A DNA stretch of 20,189 nucleotides from Gallispira sp964526435 (GCA_964526435.1 CAZGIC010000033.1:1-20189), one strand, 5' to 3'; positions 6,837 through 14,328 are shown, counted from the first letter of the stretch. The notes: generated by a model not told the origin, from the letters alone. Translations and numbers: made by a program.

Positions 6837-7616
6837 ATGAAAAAGTTTTTAGCTGTTTTATGTGCAGGTGTTATGATGATGTCAATGGCTGCCTGCGGTA
6901 CTAGCAGTACTGACAGTACAGAAAGTGCTGACAGCGGAAGCAGTTCTGTAAAATATATTATTGCTACAGATACTGCATTCCCTCCTTTTGAGTTTACAGA
7001 TTCAGACGGTGAATTTAAGGGTATTGATGTTGACATTATGGACGCTATAGCAGAAGATCAGGGCTTTGAATATGAATTTGATTCACTTGGCTTTGATGCT
7101 GCTCTTGCTGCTGTTCAGTCAGGTCAGGCTGATGGTGTTATTGCAGGTATGTCAATTACAGAGGCAAGAATGGAAACATTTGATTTTTCGGAATCTTATT
7201 ATACTGCTGATGTAACTATGGCTGTTGCACAGGGTTCTGATATTTCAAGTTATGAAGATCTTGCAGGAAAGACTGTTGCTATTAAGACAGGTACTAACGG
7301 TGCTGATTATGCAAAGTCTATTGCTGATGAGTATGGCTTTACAGTTGTTGAATTCAAGGATTCTCCAACAATGTATCAGGATGTAATTGCAGGCAATACT
7401 GCTGCTTGTTTTGAGGATTATCCTGTAATGGCATATAATATTAAAAACGGTGCAGCACTTGAAATACCTGAGGGTATGACTGCTGCAGGTTCAGATTATG
7501 GTTTTGCTGTTAAGAAGGGCGAAAATGCAGAACTTCTTGAAGCATTTAATGCAGGACTTGAAAATATTAAGGCAAACGGCACATACCAGGAAATTGTTGA
7601 CAAGTATACTAAGTAA
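6837..7616 (+). CDS. Polar amino acid ABC transporter substrate-binding lipoprotein (family 3)
   Basis: 259 aa. A lipoprotein signal peptide ends in the lipobox SMAAC, with lipidated Cys20, followed by a Ser/Thr-rich tether. The mature part is a type II periplasmic-binding fold: FPPFEFTDSDGEFKGIDVDI near the start, then GMSITEARMETFDFSESYY and KTGTNGADYA, all characteristic of binding proteins for Gln, Arg, His, Lys or cystine. It captures the amino acid at the outer face of the membrane and delivers it to the permease encoded downstream. Which amino acid is bound cannot be decided from sequence. It is first in the operon and separated from the permease gene by a terminator-like hairpin, which suits the higher amount of binding protein usually needed. 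Confidence 0.93.
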   Translation: MKKFLAVLCAGVMMMSMAACGTSSTDSTESADSGSSSVKYIIATDTAFPPFEFTDSDGEFKGIDVDIMDAIAEDQGFEYEFDSLGFDAALAAVQSGQADGVIAGMSITEARMETFDFSESYYTADVTMAVAQGSDISSYEDLAGKTVAIKTGTNGADYAKSIADEYGFTVVEFKDSPTMYQDVIAGNTAACFEDYPVMAYNIKNGAALEIPEGMTAAGSDYGFAVKKGENAELLEAFNAGLENIKANGTYQEIVDKYTK

Positions 7617-7635
7617 TTTTTGATTTAAGCAATGG

Positions 7636-7667
7636 GGCTGTCCTTAAATTTATGGACAGCCTTTTTT
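7636..7667 (+). terminator. Intra-operon terminator/attenuator between binding protein and permease genes
   Basis: GGCTGTCC (7636-7643) pairs with GGACAGCC (7654-7661), and six T residues (7662-7667) follow. This is a canonical intrinsic terminator. The permease RBS (AGGAGG, 7668-7673) touches the T-run. Partial read-through would give more binding protein than permease and ATPase. Confidence 0.85.
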
Positions 7668-7678
7668 AGGAGGAACAT

Positions 7679-8353
7679 ATGATAGATGTATTTTTAAATT
7701 ATTGGGGAATGCTTTTAGAAGCGTTGGGTTATACCCTTATCCTTACATTTTCCTCACTTGTATGTGCCTTTATAATCGGACTTATTTTTGGTATAATGAG
7801 TGTTGTTAAAGTAAGAAGCTTAAATATCATTTCCACAATTTACGTTGATGCAATAAGAGGTGTACCGCTTATTGTACTTGCATATTTTACTTATTTTGGT
7901 ATCCCGATGCTTATAAGAAATTTGGGTGCAAGCAATTTCAGACTTGATGCACTTACAGCGGGAATAATAGCTCTTTCTTTAAATGCAGGAGCTTATATGG
8001 CTGAAATTTTCAGAGCAGGTATTCAGTCTGTTGATATGGGACAGATGGAGGCTGCAAGAAGCCTTGGACTTACATACAGCGGTGCAATGAGGTATGTTGT
8101 GCTGCCACAGGCTATAAGAACTATGATACCTTCAATAATTAACCAGTTTATTATATCTTTAAAAGATACATCCATACTTTCTGTAATAGGATTTCCGGAA
8201 CTTACACAGGCAGGCAGCAAAATTACTGCAATAACCTTCGATACATTCAGTACATGGGGTATTGTGGCAATAATGTATATGGTTGTAATTATTACGCTTT
8301 CAAGAGTGGCTAAAACGATCGAAAGGAGGGTTAATGTTGGAAATGAACGCTAA
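7679..8353 (+). CDS. Polar amino acid ABC transporter permease (HisM/GlnP family)
   Basis: 224 aa integral membrane protein with about five transmembrane segments. The cytoplasmic EAA loop is clear (EAARSLGLTYSGAMRYVVLP) and docks to the ATPase. The segment VDAIRGVPLIVLAYFTYFGIP is typical of HisMQ permeases. It probably works as a homodimer, as no second permease gene is present. A strong RBS lies 5 nt before the ATG. Its 3' end overlaps the ATPase gene by 20 nt, which indicates tight coupling. The ligand is that of the upstream lipoprotein. Confidence 0.93.
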   Translation: MIDVFLNYWGMLLEALGYTLILTFSSLVCAFIIGLIFGIMSVVKVRSLNIISTIYVDAIRGVPLIVLAYFTYFGIPMLIRNLGASNFRLDALTAGIIALSLNAGAYMAEIFRAGIQSVDMGQMEAARSLGLTYSGAMRYVVLPQAIRTMIPSIINQFIISLKDTSILSVIGFPELTQAGSKITAITFDTFSTWGIVAIMYMVVIITLSRVAKTIERRVNVGNER

Positions 8354-9080
8354 TGAAAAAATTGTTGTTAAAAATCTTAAAAAGAGATTTGGCAAGCTTG
8401 AAGTTTTAAAGGATATTAATACTGTGGTAACAACAGGAGAGGTTGTTGTTCTTCTGGGACCTTCCGGTTCAGGTAAGTCTACTTTTTTAAGATGTCTTAA
8501 CAGACTTGAGGATATAACATCAGGAGATGTTTATATTGACGGTGTTAATATTGCCGACAAACGTACTAATCTTAATGAGGTACGCCAGAAAGTAGGTATG
8601 GTTTTTCAGCATTTTAATCTGTTCCCTCACAGAACTGTTCTGGATAACATTACACTTGCTCCGATTAAAGTAAAGAAGATGTCTAAGGCTGATGCGGAAA
8701 AAAAGGCAATGGAATTGCTGAAAAGAGTAGGGCTTGAGTCAAAAGCACATGTATATCCTCCTCAGCTTTCAGGCGGACAGAAACAGAGAGTTGCTATAGC
8801 AAGAGCTTTGGCTATGGAGCCTGATATTATGCTGTTTGATGAGCCAACATCTGCTCTTGACCCTGAAATGGTTGGTGAAGTTCTTGAAGTTATGAAAGAG
8901 CTTGCAAGAGGCGGTATGACCATGATGTGTGTAACCCATGAAATTGGCTTTGCAAGAGAGGTTGCATCAAGGGTTATATTTATGGACGGCGGATATATTG
9001 TAGAGGAAGGCACTCCTGATGAAGTTATTTTAAATCCAAAAGAACCCAGAACAATTGATTTCCTTAATAAGGTTCTTTGA
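8334..9080 (+). CDS. Polar amino acid ABC transporter ATP-binding protein (GlnQ/HisP family)
   Basis: 248 aa. All nucleotide-binding motifs are intact: Walker A GPSGSGKST (residues 42-50), Q-loop VFQHFNLFPH, signature LSGGQKQR, Walker B IMLFDEPTSALDPE and switch His in CVTHE. LNRLEDITSGDVYIDG is typical of amino acid importers of this class. It powers uptake at the cytoplasmic face of the permease. The start at 8334 lies inside the permease gene, 4 nt after AAGGAGG; a Met at 8343 is an alternative start with longer spacing. No dedicated terminator follows before the next gene, 38 bp downstream. Confidence 0.95.
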   Translation: MLEMNANEKIVVKNLKKRFGKLEVLKDINTVVTTGEVVVLLGPSGSGKSTFLRCLNRLEDITSGDVYIDGVNIADKRTNLNEVRQKVGMVFQHFNLFPHRTVLDNITLAPIKVKKMSKADAEKKAMELLKRVGLESKAHVYPPQLSGGQKQRVAIARALAMEPDIMLFDEPTSALDPEMVGEVLEVMKELARGGMTMMCVTHEIGFAREVASRVIFMDGGYIVEEGTPDEVILNPKEPRTIDFLNKVL

Positions 9081-9103
9081 TATATTTTGGGTAATATATA
9101 TAT

Positions 9104-9121
9104 CAGGGAGGTGTTTTTTTG
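9104..9121 (+). promoter_or_regulatory. RBS and TTG start of the cytidylate-kinase-like gene
   Basis: CAGGGAGGTG (9104-9113) is followed after 5 nt by TTG at 9119-9121. No ATG is placed suitably, so the strong RBS decides for the rare TTG start. Confidence 0.75.
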
Positions 9122-9697
9122 AAAAAGATTATTACAATAAGCAGACAATTTGGGGCAGGCGGAGGTACTATAGGCAACAGACTTGCCCGTGATCTGGGTT
9201 ATGAATATTATGATAAGGAAATTATTCTGACAGCGGCAAGAAATTCAAATGTTGATGTAAATTCCCTTGTTGAGTGGGACGAAAAGGTGCAGATAAATTT
9301 TGGCTTTACTCAGAGTTTGTTTGATTTTTACAATAAACCTTTAAGTGAGCAGATATTTAATGCACAAAAAAATGTAATAAGAAAAGCTGCGGATAAGGGA
9401 AAATGCGTTATAATAGGACGAAATGCCAACAGTATTTTAAAGGAATATGAAAGCTGTCTTCATGTGTTTATTTATGCTGATTTTGACTGGCGGCTTGAAA
9501 GAATGAAGTCTAAGATGCCTGATGAGTCTGAAAGCAGAGTTGCAGATCATATTAAATCAGTTGATAAGGCAAGAGAAAAATATTGTGTCTACCATACAAA
9601 GACTGTATTTGGTGAGGCTAAGTACTATGATCTGTGCCTTAGCACATCAAGATTAGGAATTGATAAATGTATTGAAATTATTAAAAGTGCCCTTTGA
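9119..9697 (+). CDS. Cytidylate kinase-like family protein
   Basis: 192 aa. It begins with KKIITISRQFGAGGGTIGNRLA, the P-loop-like start of the cytidylate-kinase-like group, followed by YYDKEII, the central GKCVIIGRNANSIL and VFIYADFDWRLERM. Members are P-loop NTPases related to Cmk and common in Clostridia, but most are uncharacterised; the true Cmk is longer and keeps a CMP-binding domain. NMP kinase activity is therefore only a guess. It lies 38 bp after the ABC ATPase gene on the same strand and is probably co-transcribed. Its last 55 bp occur again after the N-gap because of an assembly artefact, and the gene itself is complete. Confidence 0.85.
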   Translation: MKKIITISRQFGAGGGTIGNRLARDLGYEYYDKEIILTAARNSNVDVNSLVEWDEKVQINFGFTQSLFDFYNKPLSEQIFNAQKNVIRKAADKGKCVIIGRNANSILKEYESCLHVFIYADFDWRLERMKSKMPDESESRVADHIKSVDKAREKYCVYHTKTVFGEAKYYDLCLSTSRLGIDKCIEIIKSAL

Positions 9698-9698
9698 T

Positions 9699-9798
9699 NN
9701 NNNNNNNNNNNNNNNNNNNNNNNNNNNNNNNNNNNNNNNNNNNNNNNNNNNNNNNNNNNNNNNNNNNNNNNNNNNNNNNNNNNNNNNNNNNNNNNNNN
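9699..9798. other. Assembly gap of exactly 100 N
   Basis: A run of 100 N is flanked by an identical 55-bp sequence on each side (9644-9698 and 9799-9853). A round gap length with k-mer-sized identical flanks is what scaffolders leave when overlapping contig ends are not merged. The real DNA most likely joins 9698 directly to 9854. Confidence 0.95.
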
Positions 9799-9853
9799 AC
9801 ATCAAGATTAGGAATTGATAAATGTATTGAAATTATTAAAAGTGCCCTTTGAT
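9799..9853 (+). repeat. Duplicated 55-bp contig end (artefact copy of the cytidylate-kinase-like gene end)
   Basis: This is an exact second copy of 9644-9698, covering the last codons and stop of the upstream gene. It has no start and is best read as an overlap between contigs, not as a biological repeat. Confidence 0.93.
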
Positions 9854-10130
9854 AAAGTTCTTGGTCAATTGGTGTTTTTATAAAACCCTCCATCGGCTCC
9901 GCCGGCAGGAACGTATAGGGGGTTGCAAAAAATAATAAGCCTCCTTTTTAAAGGAGGTGGCAGCTCGTCAGAGCTGCCGGAGGTTTTTTTAACAGACGGG
10001 AACAAAAACCCTCCTCCGAAACGCAAGCGTTTCTCCTCCTCCCTTAAAAGGGAGGCTGGCAAACCATACGGGAAGTATTACAGAACATGTAATTGACGTC
10101 CTTCCAAATGTTAATTACAAACTTAATAAA
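9848..10130. mobile_element. MITE-like element, copy B (degenerate relative of 2081-2319)
   Basis: It shares borders with copy A in the same order: AAAG(G)TTCTT near the left end, ATAAAACCCTC (9880-9890 against 2115-2125), CCTTAAAAGGGAG near the right, then ATTAYAGAACAT and CCAAAT...ACTTAATAAA. Its terminal inverted repeats are worn. Inside are hairpins CGGC-TCC-GCCG (9894-9904), CCTCCTTTTTAAAGGAGG (9940-9957), an 8-bp stem at 9959-9966/9971-9978, GAAACGC-AA-GCGTTTC (10018-10033) and CCTCCCTTAAAAGGGAGG (10038-10055). It has no transposase ORF. It lies between the cytidylate-kinase-like stop codon and what looks like that operon's terminator. Exact ends are uncertain by several bases. Confidence 0.7.
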
Positions 10131-10144
10131 ATATGTATTAAAGT

Positions 10145-10187
10145 CCCCTGCACTCCTCCGGAAGGAATGCAGGGGGCTTTTTGTTTA
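10145..10187 (+). terminator. Rho-independent terminator of the ABC importer/kinase-like operon
   Basis: CCCCTGCA (10145-10152) pairs with TGCAGGGG (10168-10175), with a weak inner pairing, followed by CTTTTTGTTT. There is no T-run on the minus side, so it acts on plus-strand transcripts, probably those from 6837-9697. Element B would then have inserted between the last gene and its terminator. Confidence 0.8.
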
Positions 10188-10209
10188 AGTCAATTATTAG
10201 ATTTTTACT

Positions 10210-10878
10210 TTATCTGAAGCTTGGATGGTCAAAATTAATGTTCTTAAATGCCGATGCGTCAGGAGAAGGTGTTGAAAGATTGAAATAAAGACGTGAATCT
10301 TTTGTTACGCCGAAATCTTTGTCGGAACCTGTATCCTGGATTTTGTTAAAGGCTTCTCTGAACATTGCGTTGTGGGCTTCTTCTCTGTTTAAGAGAAAGT
10401 CAATGGTTTCTCTTACTTTTTTATCGCTTATCTGTCTGTACAGATATTCATATACAACTTTTGCTCTCTGTTCTGAAGCAATATTTGAAAGTAAATCAGC
10501 ACATAAATCTCCTGTTACGGAAACATAGTCACTTGTCCAGGAATAACCTGAAGCATTTATAAGTCCCGGACTTAAGCCTAAAACTACATGGGTTTGAATT
10601 TCACCTGCACCTGTTTTGTTGTAGTTTACTTCATGACCATTTAAAAGATTGATAGTTTCCGCCACCATTTCCATATGGCTTAACTCTTCTGCGGCAATAT
10701 CCATAAACAAATCTTTTATTTCCTTGTCCTTTATTCTGAAGCTCTGGGATATATACTGCATTGCCGCCTTAAGTTCACCGTTGGAACCGCCAAGCTGTTC
10801 CTGCAAAAGAGCTGCATACTGGGGATTCGGACCTTCTACTTCAACGGGATGAAATAATTGCTTTTCGTGTTTAAACAT
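10210..10878 (-). CDS. Manganese catalase family protein
   Basis: 222 aa ferritin-like four-helix protein. The di-manganese ligands of the family can be located: E35 (GSNGEL), E65 and H68 (AAEELSHMEM), E136 (IASEQRAK) and H169 (NREEAHNAMF). Their spacing is close to that in Lactobacillus plantarum manganese catalase (E35, E66, H69, E148, H181). It should convert hydrogen peroxide to water and oxygen in the cytoplasm of this anaerobe. It is shorter than full catalases (about 265-300 aa) and longer than the spore-coat protein CotJC, and no cotJA/cotJB genes lie nearby. RBS AGGAGGT lies 7 nt before the ATG. No clear promoter boxes stand out in the very AT-rich upstream DNA. Confidence 0.88.
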   Translation of the reverse strand: MFKHEKQLFHPVEVEGPNPQYAALLQEQLGGSNGELKAAMQYISQSFRIKDKEIKDLFMDIAAEELSHMEMVAETINLLNGHEVNYNKTGAGEIQTHVVLGLSPGLINASGYSWTSDYVSVTGDLCADLLSNIASEQRAKVVYEYLYRQISDKKVRETIDFLLNREEAHNAMFREAFNKIQDTGSDKDFGVTKDSRLYFNLSTPSPDASAFKNINFDHPSFR

Positions 10879-11030
10879 ATAATTTACCTCCTGTTTTTTT
10901 TCATTTTTATTTTTCCGCAGAAATTTAAAAATATGACTTTTAAATTTTTGAATTTTTTTTAAAAGACTTTAATTTTTTTAAAAGCAGTTGCTTTATTGAC
11001 ATTGATATGTTAATATATTTACACAAATAT

Positions 11031-11088
11031 CCTTATAATATATAAGGAAAAAACAAACATATATGTATGGTTAATGTACATATATGTT
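11031..11088 (+). promoter_or_regulatory. Palindromes in the pectate lyase upstream region
   Basis: CCTTATA-ATA-TATAAGG (11031-11047) is a perfect dyad that contains a TATAAT. It is followed by two copies of the perfect palindrome ACATATATGT (11057-11066 and 11078-11087), 21 bp apart centre to centre. The two copies also form one 12-bp inverted repeat (11056-11067/11077-11088). The arrangement suggests operator sites two helical turns apart or a leader hairpin. A TTGACA at 10996-11001 lacks a matching -10 box at normal spacing. Confidence 0.55.
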
Positions 11089-11118
11089 GTCAGAAATATA
11101 AAATAGGGAGGCAGTTAT

Positions 11119-13083
11119 ATGAAACTTTTTAAAAGGACTGCAGGAGCTGTACTTGCTCTTGCAATAGGGGCATCAGCATTTATGGGAATAAGTGCTTCGG
11201 GTGCAGACAATGAATCACTTGTTGTGGCGGGAGGCTGGTATGAAACCGCCTATGCCGAGTGGACAAATGAAACTGATGAGGCAAATGCAAAGGTTGAGTA
11301 TAAGTCAGTTGATGAAACAGAATATACAGAAGTTGATGAGGAACTTGTAAGAAGCCTTGACAACGGTAACGGAAGAGTTGATATTCCGGGACTTGAAGCA
11401 GGAAATTATAATATTAAAATAACAACAGGCAGCGGAGAAGTAATTGAAAGTGTTGTAAAAGTAACAGCTTATGACCGTTCAGGATATGCTCACTTTAACC
11501 ACAGCGGTGTAGGTGCCTACAACGATGACGGTACTTTAAAGGAAGATGCTGATGTTATATATGTTACAAATGAAACTAAAAATACAGTTACATATGAGGG
11601 TTATACAGGTATAGGAAATATTTTAACTCATGCATATGAGTTTGACAATCCTCTTGCAGTAAGAATAATAGGAAAAGTGGATACACAGACAAGAGATGCT
11701 GATGGTACAAAGACAACTGACATAAATGCCGGCATCGAAGAAATTACCGGACTTACTGACAGAATAACAAGCAGCGGAGATGATACATATTTTAATATGC
11801 TTGATATAAGAGGTGCCCAGAATGTGACTATTGAGGGTATTGGCGAAGATGCTGTTATTGAAAAATGGGGTATGGCATTTACAAAAACATCATCAAGCAG
11901 AGATTCACAGAACTGTGAAGTAAGAAATTTAACATTCCAGTTATATCCTGAAGATGCCTGCAGTATAACAGGTAACGGATATGAGAATACCAAGTATTTC
12001 TGGTTCCATAACAATGTGTTTAATGCAGGTGAAAATAAGTACGATATTACAGAAGAACAGGACAAGCATGAAGGCGACGGTTCAATGGATATCAATGAAT
12101 GCAGTTATGTAACTGCTTCTTATAATCAGTTTAACGGCTGTCACAAAACATCATTAAACGGCGGCGGTGACAGTGCTGAACAGTACAATATAACTTATCA
12201 TCACAATTATTTTAATGAGTCATCATCAAGAATGCCTCTTACAAGACATGCAAATGTTCATAGCTACAATAACTATTTCTACAATGTGGGAAGTGCCTGT
12301 ATAGATGCAAGAGCAAGTGCATGGGTGCTTTCTGAAGGAAATTATTTTGAAAACAGTAAGAATATATACAGAATTACAGAAAGTGAATCATATGGTAATC
12401 CTGTAATAAAGGCTGTAGGAGATTATGCAGACAGTAACTCAAGCTACAGCGAAAGTGAATACTTATTTACTGATGCATTAAGAAGTGCAGTATATAATGT
12501 AGAGTCAAACTATAATATGTATGCAAATTTTGATACAAATTCAGATGTTTTCTATTATAATGATGGTACAGGTGCTTCAGATGTAATGTATCTTACAAAT
12601 GCTCAGACAGCAAAAAATGATGTAATAATGTATTCAGGTGTACTTGTAAACAGTGCAGAGGTACTTAATCTGACAAATGTTCCTGAGTATGATGAAACAA
12701 CAACAGAGACAACGACTGTGACAACAACAGAGACAACAACTGAAACAACAACAGAAACTACAACAGAGACAACAACTGAAACAACAACAGAAACAACAAC
12801 AGAAACAACAACAGAAACAACAACTGAAGAAATTCCCGGCGAAGATACGACTTCAGGGACTGTTTATGGAGATGTAAACGGTGACGGAAGTGTGGATACA
12901 AGTGATGTATCTGCTTTGCTTGATTACATTCTTACAGGCAGAAAATCAGGAATAATTGAAAATTCAGATGATTATATGGAATATATTGATGTAAATGAAG
13001 ATGGTGTCCTCAACAGTGCTGATGTGACTATGATTTTACAGAAAATATTGGACAGCTCATATAATATGCCTTGTGAGGGATAA
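11119..13083 (+). CDS. Secreted pectate lyase (PL1) with Thr/Glu linker and type I dockerin
   Basis: 654 aa. A signal peptide (MKLFKRTAGAVLALAIGASA, cleaved around residues 20-29) leads into an N-terminal beta-rich module (about 30-125) and a parallel beta-helix PL1 domain (about 130-470). The lyase motifs are DGSMDI (320-325, calcium ligands) and RMPLTR (371-376, with the catalytic Arg), followed by HANVHSYNNYFYN. It should cleave polygalacturonate by beta-elimination outside the cell. A Thr/Glu linker (about 526-574) leads to a dockerin with two calcium-binding repeats: GDVNGDGSVDTSDVSALLDY from residue 584, then DVNEDGVLNSADVTMILQ. The dockerin implies docking onto a cohesin-bearing scaffoldin or surface protein encoded elsewhere. 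RBS AGGGAGG lies 7 nt before the ATG. It is monocistronic, with a strong terminator. Confidence 0.94.
   Translation: MKLFKRTAGAVLALAIGASAFMGISASGADNESLVVAGGWYETAYAEWTNETDEANAKVEYKSVDETEYTEVDEELVRSLDNGNGRVDIPGLEAGNYNIKITTGSGEVIESVVKVTAYDRSGYAHFNHSGVGAYNDDGTLKEDADVIYVTNETKNTVTYEGYTGIGNILTHAYEFDNPLAVRIIGKVDTQTRDADGTKTTDINAGIEEITGLTDRITSSGDDTYFNMLDIRGAQNVTIEGIGEDAVIEKWGMAFTKTSSSRDSQNCEVRNLTFQLYPEDACSITGNGYENTKYFWFHNNVFNAGENKYDITEEQDKHEGDGSMDINECSYVTASYNQFNGCHKTSLNGGGDSAEQYNITYHHNYFNESSSRMPLTRHANVHSYNNYFYNVGSACIDARASAWVLSEGNYFENSKNIYRITESESYGNPVIKAVGDYADSNSSYSESEYLFTDALRSAVYNVESNYNMYANFDTNSDVFYYNDGTGASDVMYLTNAQTAKNDVIMYSGVLVNSAEVLNLTNVPEYDETTTETTTVTTTETTTETTTETTTETTTETTTETTTETTTETTTEEIPGEDTTSGTVYGDVNGDGSVDTSDVSALLDYILTGRKSGIIENSDDYMEYIDVNEDGVLNSADVTMILQKILDSSYNMPCEG
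12695..12828 (+). repeat. Microsatellite-like coding repeat for the Thr/Glu linker
   Basis: A 12-bp unit of the type ACAACAACAGAA (TTTE) repeats about eleven times with silent A/T and A/G changes. It encodes the flexible linker before the dockerin. Copy number is likely to vary between strains by slippage, and the region can be misassembled. Confidence 0.9.
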
Positions 13084-13099
13084 ATAAGGTGTAAATAAA

Positions 13100-13140
13100 A
13101 CGGAGATGGTTTAAAGGAAAAATCCTTAAATCATCTCCGT
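13100..13140. terminator. Bidirectional terminator between the pectate lyase gene and sigH
   Basis: ACGGAGATG (13100-13108) pairs with CATCTCCGT (13132-13140), and the stem continues inward through GTTTAAAGG/CCTTAAAT with one bulge. AATTTTATT follows on the plus strand and TTTTATTT on the minus strand. It serves both convergent genes. Confidence 0.88.
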
Positions 13141-13144
13141 AATT

Positions 13145-13768
13145 TTATTCAAGTGCTTTATTTTGAACTATAACAGATACTTTCTTTTTTATTCTCTGAA
13201 GGGCATTGTCTATGCTTTTTTCTTCTTTTCCCATAAGTTTTGCAATCTGTGTGTAGCTTCTTCCTCTCAGATAATAGCCTAAAACCTGCTTTTCCATTTT
13301 GCTGAGGTTTGAAAGTATTTCTCTTTCAAGAATTTTAAGGTTTTCCCTGCCTATTACCTCGTCTTCAGGGTTTCCCCCTGTCTTGCTTAAAAAGTCAAGA
13401 TATGTATAATCTTCATCTTCTCCCGTAACAGGCTTGTCCATTGAAATTGATGTGTTAAGGGGAATATGTTTTTGTCTGCCTGCCGCCTTTATGGCACTTA
13501 TTATCTGGCGGTTAATGCAAAGCTCTGCAAATGATACAAAGCTTGCTTCCTTATCGGGGCGGTAATCTCTTATTGCTTTATAAAGTCCCAGCATTCCTTC
13601 CTGTATTACATCTTCTCTATCTGCACCGAATATAAAATATCCTCTTGTTTTTTTCTTAATAAGGCTTTTGCACTTGTAATTGATCAGATAGTCCAGAGCC
13701 ATATTATCATTATTTGTCTGTACAAGATTTACAAGTTCGTCATAGCCCATATTAGCATACTTTTCCAT
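13145..13768 (-). CDS. sigH: RNA polymerase sporulation sigma factor SigH
   Basis: 207 aa. Region 2 is clear (YFIFGADREDVIQEGMLGLY, then KAIRDYRPDKEASFVSFAEL, the core-binding and -10 recognition part), and region 4 ends the protein (LSKMEKQVLGYYL, RGRSYTQIAKLMGKEEKSID helix-turn-helix). The N-terminal YDELVNLVQ is typical of SigH. In spore-formers SigH directs transition-state and early sporulation genes. The upstream neighbour encodes a Rae1-type NYN protein, as in the Bacillus subtilis yacP-sigH order, which strengthens the call. The start is 6 bp after the upstream stop, with an AGAGGTG RBS that overlaps that stop. Confidence 0.94.
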   Translation of the reverse strand: MEKYANMGYDELVNLVQTNNDNMALDYLINYKCKSLIKKKTRGYFIFGADREDVIQEGMLGLYKAIRDYRPDKEASFVSFAELCINRQIISAIKAAGRQKHIPLNTSISMDKPVTGEDEDYTYLDFLSKTGGNPEDEVIGRENLKILEREILSNLSKMEKQVLGYYLRGRSYTQIAKLMGKEEKSIDNALQRIKKKVSVIVQNKALE

Positions 13769-13774
13769 ATGTTT

Positions 13775-14293
13775 TCACCTCTTTAGTCTGAGCTGTTCAA
13801 GAAAACAGGCAGCTTCACTGTCAAGATTATCTATAAGCATATTGTTTTTAACAGGCTTATATTCATGTATTTTTTCTGCAATAGCCTTGTCATTGGCTTT
13901 AACTTCAATTTCAAGATCCCTTGCAGACATTCTTAAAGCACCCTGACTCATAATTATTACCTGTTCCAGACCGTCTGAAGTTGCTACTGTGACGTTGTAA
14001 TTCTTTTTCAGCTCGTGTGTTGTTTTTTCAATATATTGGTCGGCAGTTTCTGCCTCCTTTGTGTATACCACATATATATCTCCCTCACGGGTTACGGAGC
14101 CTTTGCCGCCCTCAACTTTATAGGCATCAAAAACAAGAATAAGATTCATCTTTTTAATGCCCTGATAATTGCAAAGCTGATTTATAAGTCTGTTTTTTGC
14201 CGCTTCAAGATTATCTTCGGCAAGCTTGTTAAGCTCTTTCCACGCAAATATTATATTGTATCCGTCAACTAAAAGATAATCATTGCTTTTCAT
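13775..14293 (-). CDS. rae1: NYN-domain ribonuclease (Rae1/YacP family)
   Basis: 172 aa, the usual family length. The PIN-like NYN fold shows YLLVDGYNIIFAW (first catalytic Asp), LILVFDAYKVEGGKG, the YTKEAETADQYIEK acidic segment and TVATSDGLEQ. B. subtilis Rae1 is a ribosome-associated endoribonuclease that cuts mRNA in the A site, so a role in translation-linked mRNA decay follows by family. It is encoded upstream of sigH in the same unit, the conserved arrangement in Firmicutes; rlmB and cysS, often next to it, are absent here. The start ATG has AAAGGAAAC as a moderate RBS. Confidence 0.9.
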   Translation of the reverse strand: MKSNDYLLVDGYNIIFAWKELNKLAEDNLEAAKNRLINQLCNYQGIKKMNLILVFDAYKVEGGKGSVTREGDIYVVYTKEAETADQYIEKTTHELKKNYNVTVATSDGLEQVIIMSQGALRMSARDLEIEVKANDKAIAEKIHEYKPVKNNMLIDNLDSEAACFLEQLRLKR

Positions 14294-14328
14294 TTTTTTT
14301 GTTTCCTTTTGTTATGTAGTTACATTTT

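Noticed and set aside
9644..9853. Biological duplication of the end of the kinase-like gene
   Set aside because: Exact identity over 55 bp, the exact 100-N spacer and the lack of any mutation point to unmerged contig ends.
10986..11024. TTGACA at 10996 as the -35 of the pectate lyase promoter
   Set aside because: No acceptable -10 hexamer lies 16-18 bp downstream, so the true promoter remains undefined.
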